Shown here: positions 48,424 to 58,425 of the stretch, piece after piece
Layout: the number at the start of each line of letters is the position of its first letter
Position numbering within the stretch: the first letter of the stretch is position 1
DNA from: Actinomadura opuntiae
GTDB taxonomy: Bacteria > Actinomycetota > Actinomycetes > Streptosporangiales > Streptosporangiaceae
DNA: 64,000 nucleotides
Direction: 5' to 3'
Assembly (NCBI RefSeq): GCF_030283205.1
Contig: NZ_JASNWF010000028.1
Span: 45,677 to 109,676 of the forward strand
Notes under the pieces: model-generated
Told to the model about the DNA's origin: nothing
The model's database searches: none
What the model saw: only the letters and a program-made list of their open reading frames with translations
Translations under genes and position numbers: made by a program

Positions 48424-48545
48424 CGGTTCCGTACTTGCGCGGGGACCCCGCGCGGGGCCTCGCGACGGGCCATTGCGGGCAGGCAGGTGCTGCCCGTCCG
48501 CCGGTCAAGGCTACGAGGCCCCGCCCCCGCGCAAGTCCGGAACCG
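48424..48545. repeat. 122-nt nest of inverted repeats
   Basis: Three nested stems: 48424-48444 with 48525-48545 (20 of 21 pair; begins CGGTTCCGTACTTG), 48452-48462 with 48514-48524 (GCGGGGCCTCG/CGAGGCCCCGC, perfect), and 48464-48470 with 48492-48498 (GACGGGC/GCCCGTC). The middle stem starts where the outer stem's right arm ends, so the arms stack. It could be a single-strand origin, an oriT-like site or a structured RNA. No frame in 48,394-48,875 looks coding. Confidence 0.85.
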
Positions 48546-48584
48546 TCCAGCTTCAATGTCCAGCGAGTTCGACGCAGAAGAGCA

Positions 48585-48613
48585 CGAGCCCCCGCGCAAG
48601 GCGCGGGGGCTCG
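48585..48613. terminator. Perfect 13-bp GC hairpin
   Basis: CGAGCCCCCGCGC, an aag loop, then GCGCGGGGGCTCG. It lies 40 nt past the nested repeats and about 190 nt past the toxin gene. It may end the toxin operon or belong to the structured origin region. Confidence 0.7.
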
Positions 48614-48875
48614 GTGCGTGGCTGGGCCCGCCCACCGCAGGCCCGGGACCGTGGACGGCCGCCGCGCCTTGCGCGTGCGGCGCTGGGGCGCCGTTCGCGG
48701 CGCGGCCCCGCCCACCGCCCCGGCCGCCGTGGACGGTCCGCCCGTACCGCATCGCGCAAGCTGAGGCAGTCCCCGCGCCACCATCGCGCCCACGTGCCGG
48801 GCAGCGGCTTCCAGGTCGGTCGACGCTTGAGACGGAATTGCCGCAACGGCGCCGGCTGACTCCCTTCGGTCGCCC

Positions 48876-49145
48876 CTACGGGGTGGCTTGCGGCCATCGA
48901 CCGGCCCCGACCATGTCGGCGGGCAGGGAAGCCGCGGCCCTCATGTCGTCACGAGCTGGGGGAGCCGGGAGGAACTTGGGTCGAGGCCAGGGCCAGGCCG
49001 CCGGGTTCTCGATCGCTTCCCGCAGTTCACGAGGGTTGGCAGCCTCCAACAGCCGAGCACCACCAGCCAGGGGGACCAGCGCCCACCATGCCCCGGTGGC
49101 CTGCCCGTACCAGGTCACGACCTCGGATGCGGGACGCCTACCCAT
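48876..49145 (-). CDS. Small conserved hypothetical protein (WYG type)
   Basis: 89 aa from ATG 49145. The pattern 'VVTWYGQATGAWWALVPLAGGARLLEAANPRELREAIENP' resembles small proteins seen near XRE regulators in many actinomycetes: aromatic strands followed by a helix. It ends in a Pro/Arg/Ala-rich tail. It overlaps the stop of the upstream minus-strand gene by 8 nt, so the two form an operon divergent from the XRE-TPR regulator. Function unknown. Confidence 0.65.
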   Translation of the reverse strand: MGRRPASEVVTWYGQATGAWWALVPLAGGARLLEAANPRELREAIENPAAWPWPRPKFLPAPPARDDMRAAASLPADMVGAGRWPQATP

Positions 49146-49434
49146 CAGCCTGCGCGGCGAGCTTGCCCTTCACCGCGACGACGACGTCTTGCAGGTGCGC
49201 GTCATCAGCCGGAGCGACAGGGGCGCCGCCCGCGAAGGCGAACCACAGCTCACCACCGCAGACCGACCGACGATCGCACCGCAGTACCACCGGCGGCCCG
49301 GACGCGGCCGGGACCGCAAGCAGCGGCTCGGACTCCGCCACCTCGACCGCGTACCCATGCGACTTGAGCGCCTGCGCCAGCGCCCAGACCCGCAACCGCC
49401 GCGCTTCCGTCACCTCTGAGGCTTCCGTTGCCAT
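49138..49434 (-). CDS. Small conserved hypothetical protein, 98 aa
   Basis: Starts at ATG 49434 (MATEASEVTEARRLRVWALA). A helix (about 8-25) is followed by strand-like 'GYAVEVAESEPLLAVPA', 'PPVVLRCDRRSVCGGELWFAFAGGAPVAPADD', and a C-terminal helix. The Cys pair (LRCDRRSVCGG) is notable. It pairs with the 89-aa gene and diverges from the XRE-TPR regulator across 172 bp. I do not recognise a function; it may be the regulator's partner or target. Confidence 0.65.
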   Translation of the reverse strand: MATEASEVTEARRLRVWALAQALKSHGYAVEVAESEPLLAVPAASGPPVVLRCDRRSVCGGELWFAFAGGAPVAPADDAHLQDVVVAVKGKLAAQADG

Positions 49435-49559
49435 GGGGGCCGTCCTTCCGTCGAGACGATGAACGTCGGGGGCGCAGAGATGGGGGTTGACCCGTTCACC
49501 TGCTGCCTTTTCCATGGCTTGAGCCTGTCTGTTCGGCCTGTCTCCCCAGAGTCGCCCAC

Positions 49560-49605
49560 GAGGGGGCCAGGGAGGGGCCAGACTGGAGGCCAAGGGAGGG
49601 GCCAG
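49560..49605. repeat. G-rich repeats before the XRE-TPR gene
   Basis: GGAGGGGCCAG occurs at 49571-49581 and 49595-49605. Close variants occur at 49560-49570 (GAGGGGGCCAG) and at about 49584-49594 (TGGAGGCCAAG). Four units spaced every 11-13 bp run right up to the GTG start at 49607. They may be operator units for autoregulation. Confidence 0.7.
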
Positions 49606-49606
49606 C

Positions 49607-50845
49607 GTGATCAACGAAAGGCGTCGGCGATTCGGTGCGTACCTCGCACGCTTGCGACGTGATGCGCGCAAGAGCCAGAGACAGCTAGCCGAGTCGTTGT
49701 GCCGGATCTCGGGAACAGCCTCCGTGACGCGCCACGAGATCAGCCGTTGGGAGCGAGGCGAGCGCATCCCCGACGTGTGGCTTCCCGCCCTCTCCGTGGC
49801 TCTGAGCATCCCCCTGCAAACCCTCGAAAGGGCAGCGGCCCACGCACGCGGCGAGGAGATCGGCGCCGGTGCCCCCAGTCCGGCCGAGGCACTCGCCTAC
49901 TTCCTGCCTGACCACGACGTGGAGCTTGGGCCACTGGCCAGCACCGCAGGCCGCAGGGTCGGAGCATCCACGGCGGCCGCGCTTGCCGACCGCGCGCACG
50001 GTCTACGGCTCGCAGACGACGTCATCGCCAGCGGCGATCTACTCGCACCGGCACTCCGCGAACTGGACGGCGCCGTTCAGCTCTACCGAGAGACGACACA
50101 CTCCGAGGAAACCGGCCGCTCTCTGCTCAGCAGCATCGGGGAGATAGCCCAGATTGCCGGGTGGATAGCGAGCGACGCGGGCGAGCACGACCAGGCCGCG
50201 CACGCCTACCGACTCGGTGTCTCGGCAGCCAGGGAGGCGGGAGACCTTTCGCTAGTCGGCAACCTCGCGGGAAGCCTCGCCTACCAGCTCTCCAACACCG
50301 GCCACGAAGACGACGGGCTGAGCCTCGCCCGCGCCGCCCTGGACGAGGCCGGGCCGGACGCACCAGCCAAGGCCCGCGCGCTCTACCTTGACCGGGTCGC
50401 ATGGGCGCAGACCAAGGCAGGCAACCCGCAGCCAGCGATGCGCGCTCTCGCCGAAGCCCACGAGGCCATGGCCGACGAGGACTCGCAGGAGGCGCCCGAC
50501 TGGGCTTACTGGGTCTCGCCCGAGGAACTCGACGTGATGGACGCCCGCGTCTACACCGAACTCCGGCGCCCACTACGAGCCGTCCCGCTATTGCAGGAAG
50601 TCCTCACCCGGTACGACTCCACTCACACGCGCGAACTCGCTCTCTACCTCTCATGGCTAGCCGTCGCCCTGGTGGACGCCAACGAGCCCGAAGAGGGTGC
50701 CGAGACCGCGCGGCGCATGCTCGACCTCGCGGCCGACTTCCCCAGCGACCGGACCGCCCGACGCGGGCGCGTCGTTCTCGCCAAGCTGGAGCCTTACCGG
50801 GACGTCCCGGAGGTCCGCGAGGTACTCGACACGCACGCGGCCTGA
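49607..50845 (+). CDS. XRE-family regulator with TPR-like C-terminal domain
   Basis: 412 aa from GTG 49607. An N-terminal XRE helix-turn-helix spans about residues 9-67 ('LARLRRDARKSQRQLAESLC', 'VTRHEISRWERGERIPD'). The rest is helical in repeats ('GEHDQAAHAYRLGVSAAREAGDLSLVGNL', 'GHEDDGLSLARAALDEAGP', 'GNPQPAMRALAEAHEAMA'), a TPR-like array that may sense a peptide or partner. It is the probable master regulator of the element. It converges on the integrase gene. Confidence 0.88.
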   Translation: MINERRRRFGAYLARLRRDARKSQRQLAESLCRISGTASVTRHEISRWERGERIPDVWLPALSVALSIPLQTLERAAAHARGEEIGAGAPSPAEALAYFLPDHDVELGPLASTAGRRVGASTAAALADRAHGLRLADDVIASGDLLAPALRELDGAVQLYRETTHSEETGRSLLSSIGEIAQIAGWIASDAGEHDQAAHAYRLGVSAAREAGDLSLVGNLAGSLAYQLSNTGHEDDGLSLARAALDEAGPDAPAKARALYLDRVAWAQTKAGNPQPAMRALAEAHEAMADEDSQEAPDWAYWVSPEELDVMDARVYTELRRPLRAVPLLQEVLTRYDSTHTRELALYLSWLAVALVDANEPEEGAETARRMLDLAADFPSDRTARRGRVVLAKLEPYRDVPEVREVLDTHAA

Positions 50846-50853
50846 CACGAGAC

Positions 50854-50883
50854 GAGCCCCGCACCGGACGGGATGCGGGGCTC
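50854..50883. terminator. Terminator between the XRE gene and the integrase
   Basis: GAGCCCCGCA (50854-50863) pairs with TGCGGGGCTC (50874-50883), followed by TCTCTC. Both converging genes could use it. Confidence 0.8.
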
Positions 50884-50905
50884 TCTCGCTACTGGTCTGG
50901 CCTGA

Positions 50906-52426
50906 TCAGTCGGTGCGCCAGATCGGGTCGAGGAGGTCAGGGTTGAACCTCTTGTTGCCCTTGCCCGCCGGGTACATGATCACCGCGTGCAAGGCCGCGC
51001 GGATATAGGTCCGCTTCACCGAGATCGGGAACCCGCCCTCTTCCTCTGGCAGGTACCACCGCCGCCGCACCTCGGAAGCGCTCGTCTCGTCCCGCGCTTC
51101 CTTCGCCGCTATGGCGGCCTCGTGCCTGTTCTTCTCGGTGCGGAGCTGGCTGATCTGCTGCTCCAGGCCGGGGACCAGCTTGAAGAACAGGTCATTGGTG
51201 ATCTGCCGGGCGTTCCACTGCCGGGTCAGGGTCTCTAGCTGCTCCTCCACCGCCCTGAGTTCGGCCGCGCCCTCCCACTCCTGATCACGCGGGCCGGAGG
51301 AGAACGACGCCTCTTCCAGCTTGGCGAGCACCGCCTCAGAGACGAACATGTCGACGAGGTCACCGCGCCGGGAGACCCCACCGCAACCGCCCTCAGCACG
51401 GCTCAGGCACGTGTACGTGTGGTGCGCTGCATCCTTCGGCCCGTTGGAGCGAAGTGGAGTGTTGCAGAGGTTCCCGTCCGGGAGGCGCCGCCCGCAGCGC
51501 AGGATGCCCGACAGTAGATAGGTGTGATCGCGGTAGTCGGCAGGGTGCGCCCGTCCGATCTTCATGTCACGTCCGACGAAGTGGCCCTTCCGCTTGTCGA
51601 AGGCCGCCCGGACGGCGGACCACTGCTCAGGGCTGACGATGGCTTCCCACTGCCCTTGAACCGGCGCGCCGTCCGGCCCACGGACCAACTCGCCGGAGAT
51701 CTCACGCCACCCGCAGATACGAGGGCTGGACATCGAGACCTTGAGAGACCGCACGCTCCACTCGTTGCCGCGTGCGGTCTTCACGCCCAGGCGCTGCCAC
51801 TCCATGACGATCGAGTGAACGGACCGGCCGCCGAGGAAGTCCTTGACCGCCTGTGCCAGTAGCTCAGCCTCGCGCGGTTCGAGGCTCAGCCGATCGTCCT
51901 TCCAGCCGAACGGACGAGGCCCGCCGACCGGCCGCCCCTCCTCGGCCCGGGCACGATGCGACCGCCTCATACGACGCTGCATCTTGCGCACCTCCATCTT
52001 GGAGATGACAGCACCGAACAGACCCATACTCTCTACGTCCTCGCTGTAGAGATCCTTGGGGCCGCGCTGGTCGGCGAAGACCCGGTTGTCCTGGTAGGTG
52101 AACGCCTCCACGAACCGTTCGTAGTCGCCCGGCCGACGCGCGAGGCGATCCTCCGCGAGGATCACCACACCTTCTATATAGGTGCCGTCCGGAAGACGGC
52201 CCGACCGCAGCGCGGACAGCATCGCCTCAAAGTCGTCACGGACCACGCCGACCTTGGCCGCCGACCGGTCGTTGTCGGTGAACTCGTGGACCACCGTCCA
52301 GCCGTACCGGGCCGCCGTCTCGCGGTTCACCTTGTGCTGGTCCTGGACGCCGTGCGCGTCCCGCTTGATGTCGGCAGAGATGCGGGCATAGGAGACGACC
52401 GGCACTAGGGGGTTGGACGAGGGCAT
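50906..52426 (-). CDS. Large serine recombinase (integrase)
   Basis: 506 aa from ATG 52426 behind GGAGGT; the frame runs on into the host gene but the start is clear. The catalytic domain (about 1-160) starts 'MPSSNPLVPVVSYARIS' with the nucleophile Ser17, and has 'VVILAEDRLARRPGDYERFV' with the catalytic Arg cluster. A recombinase domain with 'RPFGWKDDRLSLEPREAELL' follows, then a zinc ribbon ('LRCGRRLPDGNLCNTPL', 'YTCLSRAEGGCGG') and a coiled coil ('ELRAVEEQLETLTRQWNA', 'LEQQISQLRTEKNRHEAAIA'). It should integrate by attP x attB exchange. It sits 35 nt from attR, as phage and element integrases do. Confidence 0.95.
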   Translation of the reverse strand: MPSSNPLVPVVSYARISADIKRDAHGVQDQHKVNRETAARYGWTVVHEFTDNDRSAAKVGVVRDDFEAMLSALRSGRLPDGTYIEGVVILAEDRLARRPGDYERFVEAFTYQDNRVFADQRGPKDLYSEDVESMGLFGAVISKMEVRKMQRRMRRSHRARAEEGRPVGGPRPFGWKDDRLSLEPREAELLAQAVKDFLGGRSVHSIVMEWQRLGVKTARGNEWSVRSLKVSMSSPRICGWREISGELVRGPDGAPVQGQWEAIVSPEQWSAVRAAFDKRKGHFVGRDMKIGRAHPADYRDHTYLLSGILRCGRRLPDGNLCNTPLRSNGPKDAAHHTYTCLSRAEGGCGGVSRRGDLVDMFVSEAVLAKLEEASFSSGPRDQEWEGAAELRAVEEQLETLTRQWNARQITNDLFFKLVPGLEQQISQLRTEKNRHEAAIAAKEARDETSASEVRRRWYLPEEEGGFPISVKRTYIRAALHAVIMYPAGKGNKRFNPDLLDPIWRTD

Positions 52427-52461
52427 GACCACCTCCGGGGGAGTACCTACATGAAAGCAAG

Positions 52462-52469
52462 CACTACAA
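52462..52469 (+). other. attR core (CACTACAA)
   Basis: Identical to the 8 bp at 44963-44970. Element sequence precedes it and reductase sequence follows. ACCTACAT (52445-52452) is the reverse complement of ATGTAGGT (45007-45014) at the other end, so the two flank the core in the predicted circular attP, though not symmetrically. Confidence 0.9.
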
Positions 52470-52887
52470 CCTGGTGTACCGCGAGGAGGAGCGGGAGATG
52501 AACCCGCTCTGCGCCGACCTGGGCGTCGGGCTCCTCCCATGGAGCCCCCTCGCGCGCGGCCGGTTGGCGGGGAACCGCGACCGCGGCGGGCAGGCCAACA
52601 CGGTGCGGGCGGGCAACGACCCCTACGGCGAGATGATGTACGACGAGGCCGACTTCGACGTCGTCGACGTCGTGCGCGAGATCGCGGGGGAGCGGGGCGT
52701 GCCCATGGCGCAGGTCGCGCTCGCGTGGCTGCTCGGGCGCCCGGGCGTGACGGCGCCGATCGTCGGCGCGACGAAGACCGCGCACATCGACGACGCGATC
52801 GCCGCCGCCGGGCTCGTGCTGGACGACAAGGAGGCCGAGCGGCTGGAGGCGCCGTACCGCCCGCACCCGGTGCGCGGGCACGAGTGA
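52462..52887 (+). pseudogene. Aldo/keto reductase, 3' part
   Basis: Codons 186-326 of the split gene, in frame from the core: 'HYNLVYREEEREMNPLCADL', 'GLLPWSPLARGRLAGNRD', 'QVALAWLLGRPGVTAPIVGATKTAHIDDAI'. These are the usual NADPH-binding C-terminal motifs of the family (G-x-T-K near the end). A GTG at 52474 could restart translation of a 137-aa fragment, but no Shine-Dalgarno is evident. The two parts total 326 codons, the normal length. Confidence 0.93.
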
Positions 52888-53132
52888 TCCGGAGGGCGGT
52901 GGCGTTACCGCAGGTGGGGCGTCCGGCCGGAACGGACGGCGGGCGCCGGACGTCCAACTGGGGCGATGATTTGCGATACCACCGGCTATCGGGGCAGGCT
53001 GGGGGCCAGAAACGCCCACGGGCGGCCAGACCGCCACGGGACGAGACGAGTGACAGATCCGGGGACCGACGGCGGATCCCCGGCGACCGGGACTGAGGAG
53101 CCCCGGGACGACGGCGCTGAAGGAGCCCGACG

Positions 53133-54821
53133 ATGACCGAGAATGACGGCACGCAGGGACCGCAGCGGCCGTTGCCGGAGGACGAGGGCCGCCAGGCCCC
53201 CGAGGAGCGGGGCGAGCCCCCCGCGCGGCCGCTGGGCGACCGGACCGTGGTGTTCGGCGCGCCGCAGCTGGGCGGCGCGGCCGGCGGGCAGCGGCCCCAG
53301 GCGCCGCAGGAGCCCGGCGAGGCGGAGCGGCGGACGCCCCCGCCGCCCCCGACGATGGTCGAGCAGCCGATGCAGCAGTACGGCGAGCAGCCCCCGCCGC
53401 CGCCTCCGCAGCAGTACGGCGCCCCCCAGCACGAACAGCAGCAGTACGAGCAGCAGCAGTACGAGCAGCAGCCGTATCAGCAGCAGCAGGAGCAGCCGTA
53501 CGGGCAGCAGTCCTATGGGACTCCTCCCGGCCCCGGTGGCTTCCCGCCGCCGCAGGAGCAGCAGTACGGCGGCCCCCAGGGCCAGCAGTACGGGCAGCAG
53601 CCGGAGCAGCAGTACGGGCAGCCGCAACAGGGCTACCCGCAGCAGCCGATGCACGGCGCCCCCCAGTACGAGCAGCAGGAGCAGCAGCCGTACGGCCAGC
53701 CGCCGTTCGGCGGCCAGCCCGGGTACGCGCCGCCCGCCGAACCGCGCTCGCCCGAGGGCGGGACGCCCGCCGAGCAGGCGCCGCCGGCCCCCGGGCAGCC
53801 CCAGGACGGCGGCAACGACCGGACCCTGATCGTCCCCGGTCCCGGCACCGGGCCGCAGGAGCCCGAGCGTCCGCAGCGTCCCCCGGTGGACGACCAGGCC
53901 ACGCTGCACTGGTCGCCCGGCACCGACGTCCCTGTCGCCACCGGCCCCGAGCGCCGGCAGGAGCCGCCCGCAGAGCCGTGGCAGGCGCCGGTTCCGCCCT
54001 CGACGCCCGAGCCGTGGTCGCCGGAGGCGTCCCAGCCCGGTCGGCAGCAGGGGCAGCCGGGCCAGGGGCAGAGCGACCATGAGCGGACGATGATGGTGCC
54101 GCCGCCCGACTCCGGCTTCGGCGCCCCGCAGGCCGAGGAGCCGCCGGCGTTCGGTAGGGGCGACCGCGGTGTCGAGGACGCCCGCCCGACCGAGGCGTTC
54201 GACCCGTCCGCCCCGGCGCAGGGGCGGCACGCCGCCGAAGCGTCCGGGGGAATGGCCGAGCACACCCGCCTGGACATCGGGCAGCAGTCGTGGCAGCCGC
54301 AGGCCCAGCAGCAGCCGCAGCCCGGTGCGCAGCAGTTCGGCGGCCAGCAGGACTACGGCCAGCAACAGGAGTACGGCCAGCAGGAGTACGGCCAGCAGGG
54401 CGCGCAGCAGTTCGGCCAGCAGAGCGAGCAGCAGTACGGCGCCCAGCCGTTCGGCGCTCCGCAGGACCAGCAGGCCTACGGCCAGCAACAGCACGGTCAG
54501 CAGTACGGCGGCCAGCAGCAGCCAGGCCAGCAGTCCGGCCAGCAGGGTTACGGGCAGCAGCAGGAGTACGGCCAGCAGCAGGAGTACGGCCAGCAGGGCG
54601 CGCAGCAGTTCGGCCAGCAGGGCGAGCAGCAGTTCGGCCAGTCCCAGTTCGGCCAGCCCGCCCAGCATGGGCAGTTCGGGCAGCAGGGACAGTACGGTCA
54701 GCCGTCCACCTACGGGACCGACGAGGGCAAGAGCGGCAAGAGCAACACGATGCTCTACGTCATCGGCGGCGTCGTCGGCGTGGTGATCGTCATCGTGCTG
54801 GTCGTCGCCTTCCTGCTCTAG
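53133..54821 (+). CDS. Gln/Pro-rich tail-anchored membrane protein
   Basis: 562 aa from ATG 53133 behind GAAGGAG. Almost the whole protein is low-complexity: Gln, Pro, Gly and Tyr dominate, with many 'QQYGQQ' repeats over about residues 85-190 and 380-525. There is one C-terminal transmembrane helix (about 540-562, 'MLYVIGGVVGVVIVIVLVVA'). Embedded short motifs repeat an acidic/basic-Thr-hydrophobic pattern: GDRTVVFG, PTMVEQP, DRTLIVPG, ERTMMVPP. These look like Ser/Thr-kinase sites or FHA ligands, but that is a guess. It probably sits on the inner face of the membrane as a scaffold. Confidence 0.75.
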   Translation: MTENDGTQGPQRPLPEDEGRQAPEERGEPPARPLGDRTVVFGAPQLGGAAGGQRPQAPQEPGEAERRTPPPPPTMVEQPMQQYGEQPPPPPPQQYGAPQHEQQQYEQQQYEQQPYQQQQEQPYGQQSYGTPPGPGGFPPPQEQQYGGPQGQQYGQQPEQQYGQPQQGYPQQPMHGAPQYEQQEQQPYGQPPFGGQPGYAPPAEPRSPEGGTPAEQAPPAPGQPQDGGNDRTLIVPGPGTGPQEPERPQRPPVDDQATLHWSPGTDVPVATGPERRQEPPAEPWQAPVPPSTPEPWSPEASQPGRQQGQPGQGQSDHERTMMVPPPDSGFGAPQAEEPPAFGRGDRGVEDARPTEAFDPSAPAQGRHAAEASGGMAEHTRLDIGQQSWQPQAQQQPQPGAQQFGGQQDYGQQQEYGQQEYGQQGAQQFGQQSEQQYGAQPFGAPQDQQAYGQQQHGQQYGGQQQPGQQSGQQGYGQQQEYGQQQEYGQQGAQQFGQQGEQQFGQSQFGQPAQHGQFGQQGQYGQPSTYGTDEGKSGKSNTMLYVIGGVVGVVIVIVLVVAFLL

Positions 54822-54890
54822 GGCGCTCCGGCCGGGGGGACGGCGTAAAACCTCGTCGACGTCTTCCCCAAGGGCCGGAATGTGGGACAC

Positions 54891-54939
54891 AATGCCGACG
54901 GGTCTTCCCGCCTCCGCGGCGGGAACATCCGTCGGCATT
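54891..54939 (+). terminator. Terminator after the Gln-rich protein
   Basis: AATGCCGACGG (54891-54901) pairs with CCGTCGGCATT (54929-54939) around an inner CCCGCC/GGCGGG stem, then TTCTCC. Confidence 0.8.
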
Positions 54940-55026
54940 TCTCCGTTGATCTAGACGGTGAGTCGGCTTCCGGGGGCCTCCCGGGCTTGCGCCGGAGGGG
55001 GCTCGCGCGGTAGTGCGCTGCTCGCT

Positions 55027-55055
55027 TTGCACTTTCGCGGAGCGGTCGGTAACCT
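55027..55055 (+). promoter_or_regulatory. rpsL: Promoter of the str operon
   Basis: TTGCAC (55027-55032), 17 nt, TAACCT (55050-55055). The start should be at about 55062, leaving a ~270-nt leader to rpsL with a GGCCC/GGGCC hairpin near 55,158. A weaker second candidate is TTGTGC...TATGCG (55062-55091). Nothing else is visible in the 54,822-55,334 gap beyond the terminator. Confidence 0.65.
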
Positions 55056-55334
55056 CTTCACTTGTGCCCGCTGTATGCGGGCCGCTATGCGTGCGCGTCG
55101 GCAGGGTCCGAGTCAGGACCGGCTCAGCGCCGCAACCACTCCCCGGCTTGATTCGGCCCGTTCATGGGCCGGGCGGTCTGTGTCGGTTGGTCGCGGGCAA
55201 TGCTCCGTGACCCGGCGACACGCCCGACCGCGTGGGTCGGAGAGGTCGGGAAACCGGCAGGTCACAGCCTCGCCTGAGGTGGTGATTGCAGCAAAAAGAC
55301 TTACCGGCTCGGTACGAGGGAAGACGGAGACGCG

Positions 55335-55709
55335 GTGCCCACGATCCAGCAGCTGGTCCGCAAGGGCCGCCAGGACAAGGTGACCAAGAACAAGACGCCC
55401 GCGCTGAAGGAGAGCCCCCAGCGGCGGGGTGTCTGCACGCGCGTCTACACGACGACGCCCAAGAAGCCGAACTCCGCGCTTCGCAAGGTCGCCCGTGTCC
55501 GGCTGACCAGCGGGATTGAGGTCACGGCCTACATCCCCGGTGTCGGCCACAACCTGCAGGAGCACTCGATCGTGCTCGTGCGCGGCGGCCGAGTGAAGGA
55601 CCTCCCGGGTGTTCGGTACAAGATCATCCGCGGTTCGCTCGACACCCAGGGCGTCCGCAACCGCAAGCAGGCGCGCAGCAAGTACGGCGCGAAGAAGGAG
55701 AAGAGCTGA
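55335..55709 (+). CDS. rpsL: 30S ribosomal protein S12
   Basis: 124 aa from GTG 55335. S12 sits at the decoding centre. 'VYTTTPKKPNSALRKVARV' holds the Lys43 position and 'GGRVKDLPGVRYKIIRG' the Lys88 position; both are wild type, so no S12-based streptomycin resistance is predicted. The stop overlaps the rpsG ATG by 1 nt. First gene of rpsL-rpsG-fusA-tuf. Confidence 0.98.
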   Translation: MPTIQQLVRKGRQDKVTKNKTPALKESPQRRGVCTRVYTTTPKKPNSALRKVARVRLTSGIEVTAYIPGVGHNLQEHSIVLVRGGRVKDLPGVRYKIIRGSLDTQGVRNRKQARSKYGAKKEKS

Positions 55710-56179
55710 TGCCGCGCAAGGGCCCTGCTGGCAAGCGCCAGCTGATCGCTGACCCGGTGTACAACTCGCCGCTGGTCACCGCGCTCATCAACAAGATTCT
55801 CCTGGACGGCAAGCGTTCCATCGCGCAGCGCATCGTGTACGAGGCTCTCGAGGGCGCCCGCGAGAAGACCGGCAACGACCCGGTCGTCACGCTGAAGCGC
55901 GCGCTCGACAACGTCAAGCCGACCCTGGAGGTCCGCAGCCGCCGCGTCGGTGGCGCGACCTACCAGGTCCCCGTCGAGGTGCGGCCGGCCCGCAGCACCA
56001 CCCTCGCCCTGCGCTGGCTGGTGGTGTACGCCCGGCAGCGCCGCGAGAAGACCATGACCGAGCGGCTGATGAACGAGCTGCTCGACGCGAGCAACGGCCT
56101 CGGCGCGTCTGTCAAGAAGCGCGAGGACACCCACAAGATGGCGGAGTCCAACAAGGCCTTCGCCCACTACCGCTGGTAA
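55709..56179 (+). CDS. rpsG: 30S ribosomal protein S7
   Basis: 156 aa, full length (MPRKGPAGKRQLIADPVYNS). It organises the head of the small subunit and binds its own mRNA in many bacteria. The signature 'ALDNVKPTLEVRSRRVGGATYQVPVEVRP' (about 70-98) and the C-terminal 'NKAFAHYRW' are standard. Shares one base with rpsL; fusA follows after 49 nt. Confidence 0.98.
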   Translation: MPRKGPAGKRQLIADPVYNSPLVTALINKILLDGKRSIAQRIVYEALEGAREKTGNDPVVTLKRALDNVKPTLEVRSRRVGGATYQVPVEVRPARSTTLALRWLVVYARQRREKTMTERLMNELLDASNGLGASVKKREDTHKMAESNKAFAHYRW

Positions 56180-56228
56180 CCCCGGCGGGGTTGAGAACGA
56201 CGAGACGACGCGAGGACGCGAGGACACT

Positions 56229-58340
<2,112 letters not shown>

Positions 58341-58425
58341 GCACCCGGGCCTGCCCACAGATCACACCAGACGTACATCGAAGCGGTCGTTCCAGACGGC
58401 CGAGGATCGCAACAAGGAGCAACCA

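Larger units (their letters stand above)
44971..52461. mobile_element. Integrated RepSA/serine-integrase element, 7.5 kb
   Basis: It lies between two CACTACAA cores 7,499 bp apart and interrupts a reductase gene. Cargo in order: a 61-aa protein, RepSA initiator, a DUF3467-like protein, a candidate antitoxin, a MazF-type toxin, structured non-coding DNA, two small minus-strand genes, an XRE-TPR regulator, and a large serine integrase facing the right end. There is no FtsK/TraB transfer protein, relaxase, tyrosine integrase or Xis. It therefore resembles a minimal actinomycete integrative element that excises, replicates by rolling circle and relies on other elements for transfer. That lifestyle is inferred. 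Confidence 0.92.

Noticed and set aside
48404..49419. Long plus-strand frames across the structured region and the small minus-strand genes
   Set aside because: They run through the nested inverted repeats and give Arg/Pro/Ala-rich nonsense; the minus-strand small genes explain 48,876-49,434 better.
44971..52461. Prophage
   Set aside because: No capsid, terminase, portal or lysis genes; RepSA and the size fit an integrative element instead.
55335..55709. Streptomycin-resistance change in S12
   Set aside because: The Lys43 and Lys88 positions are wild type.
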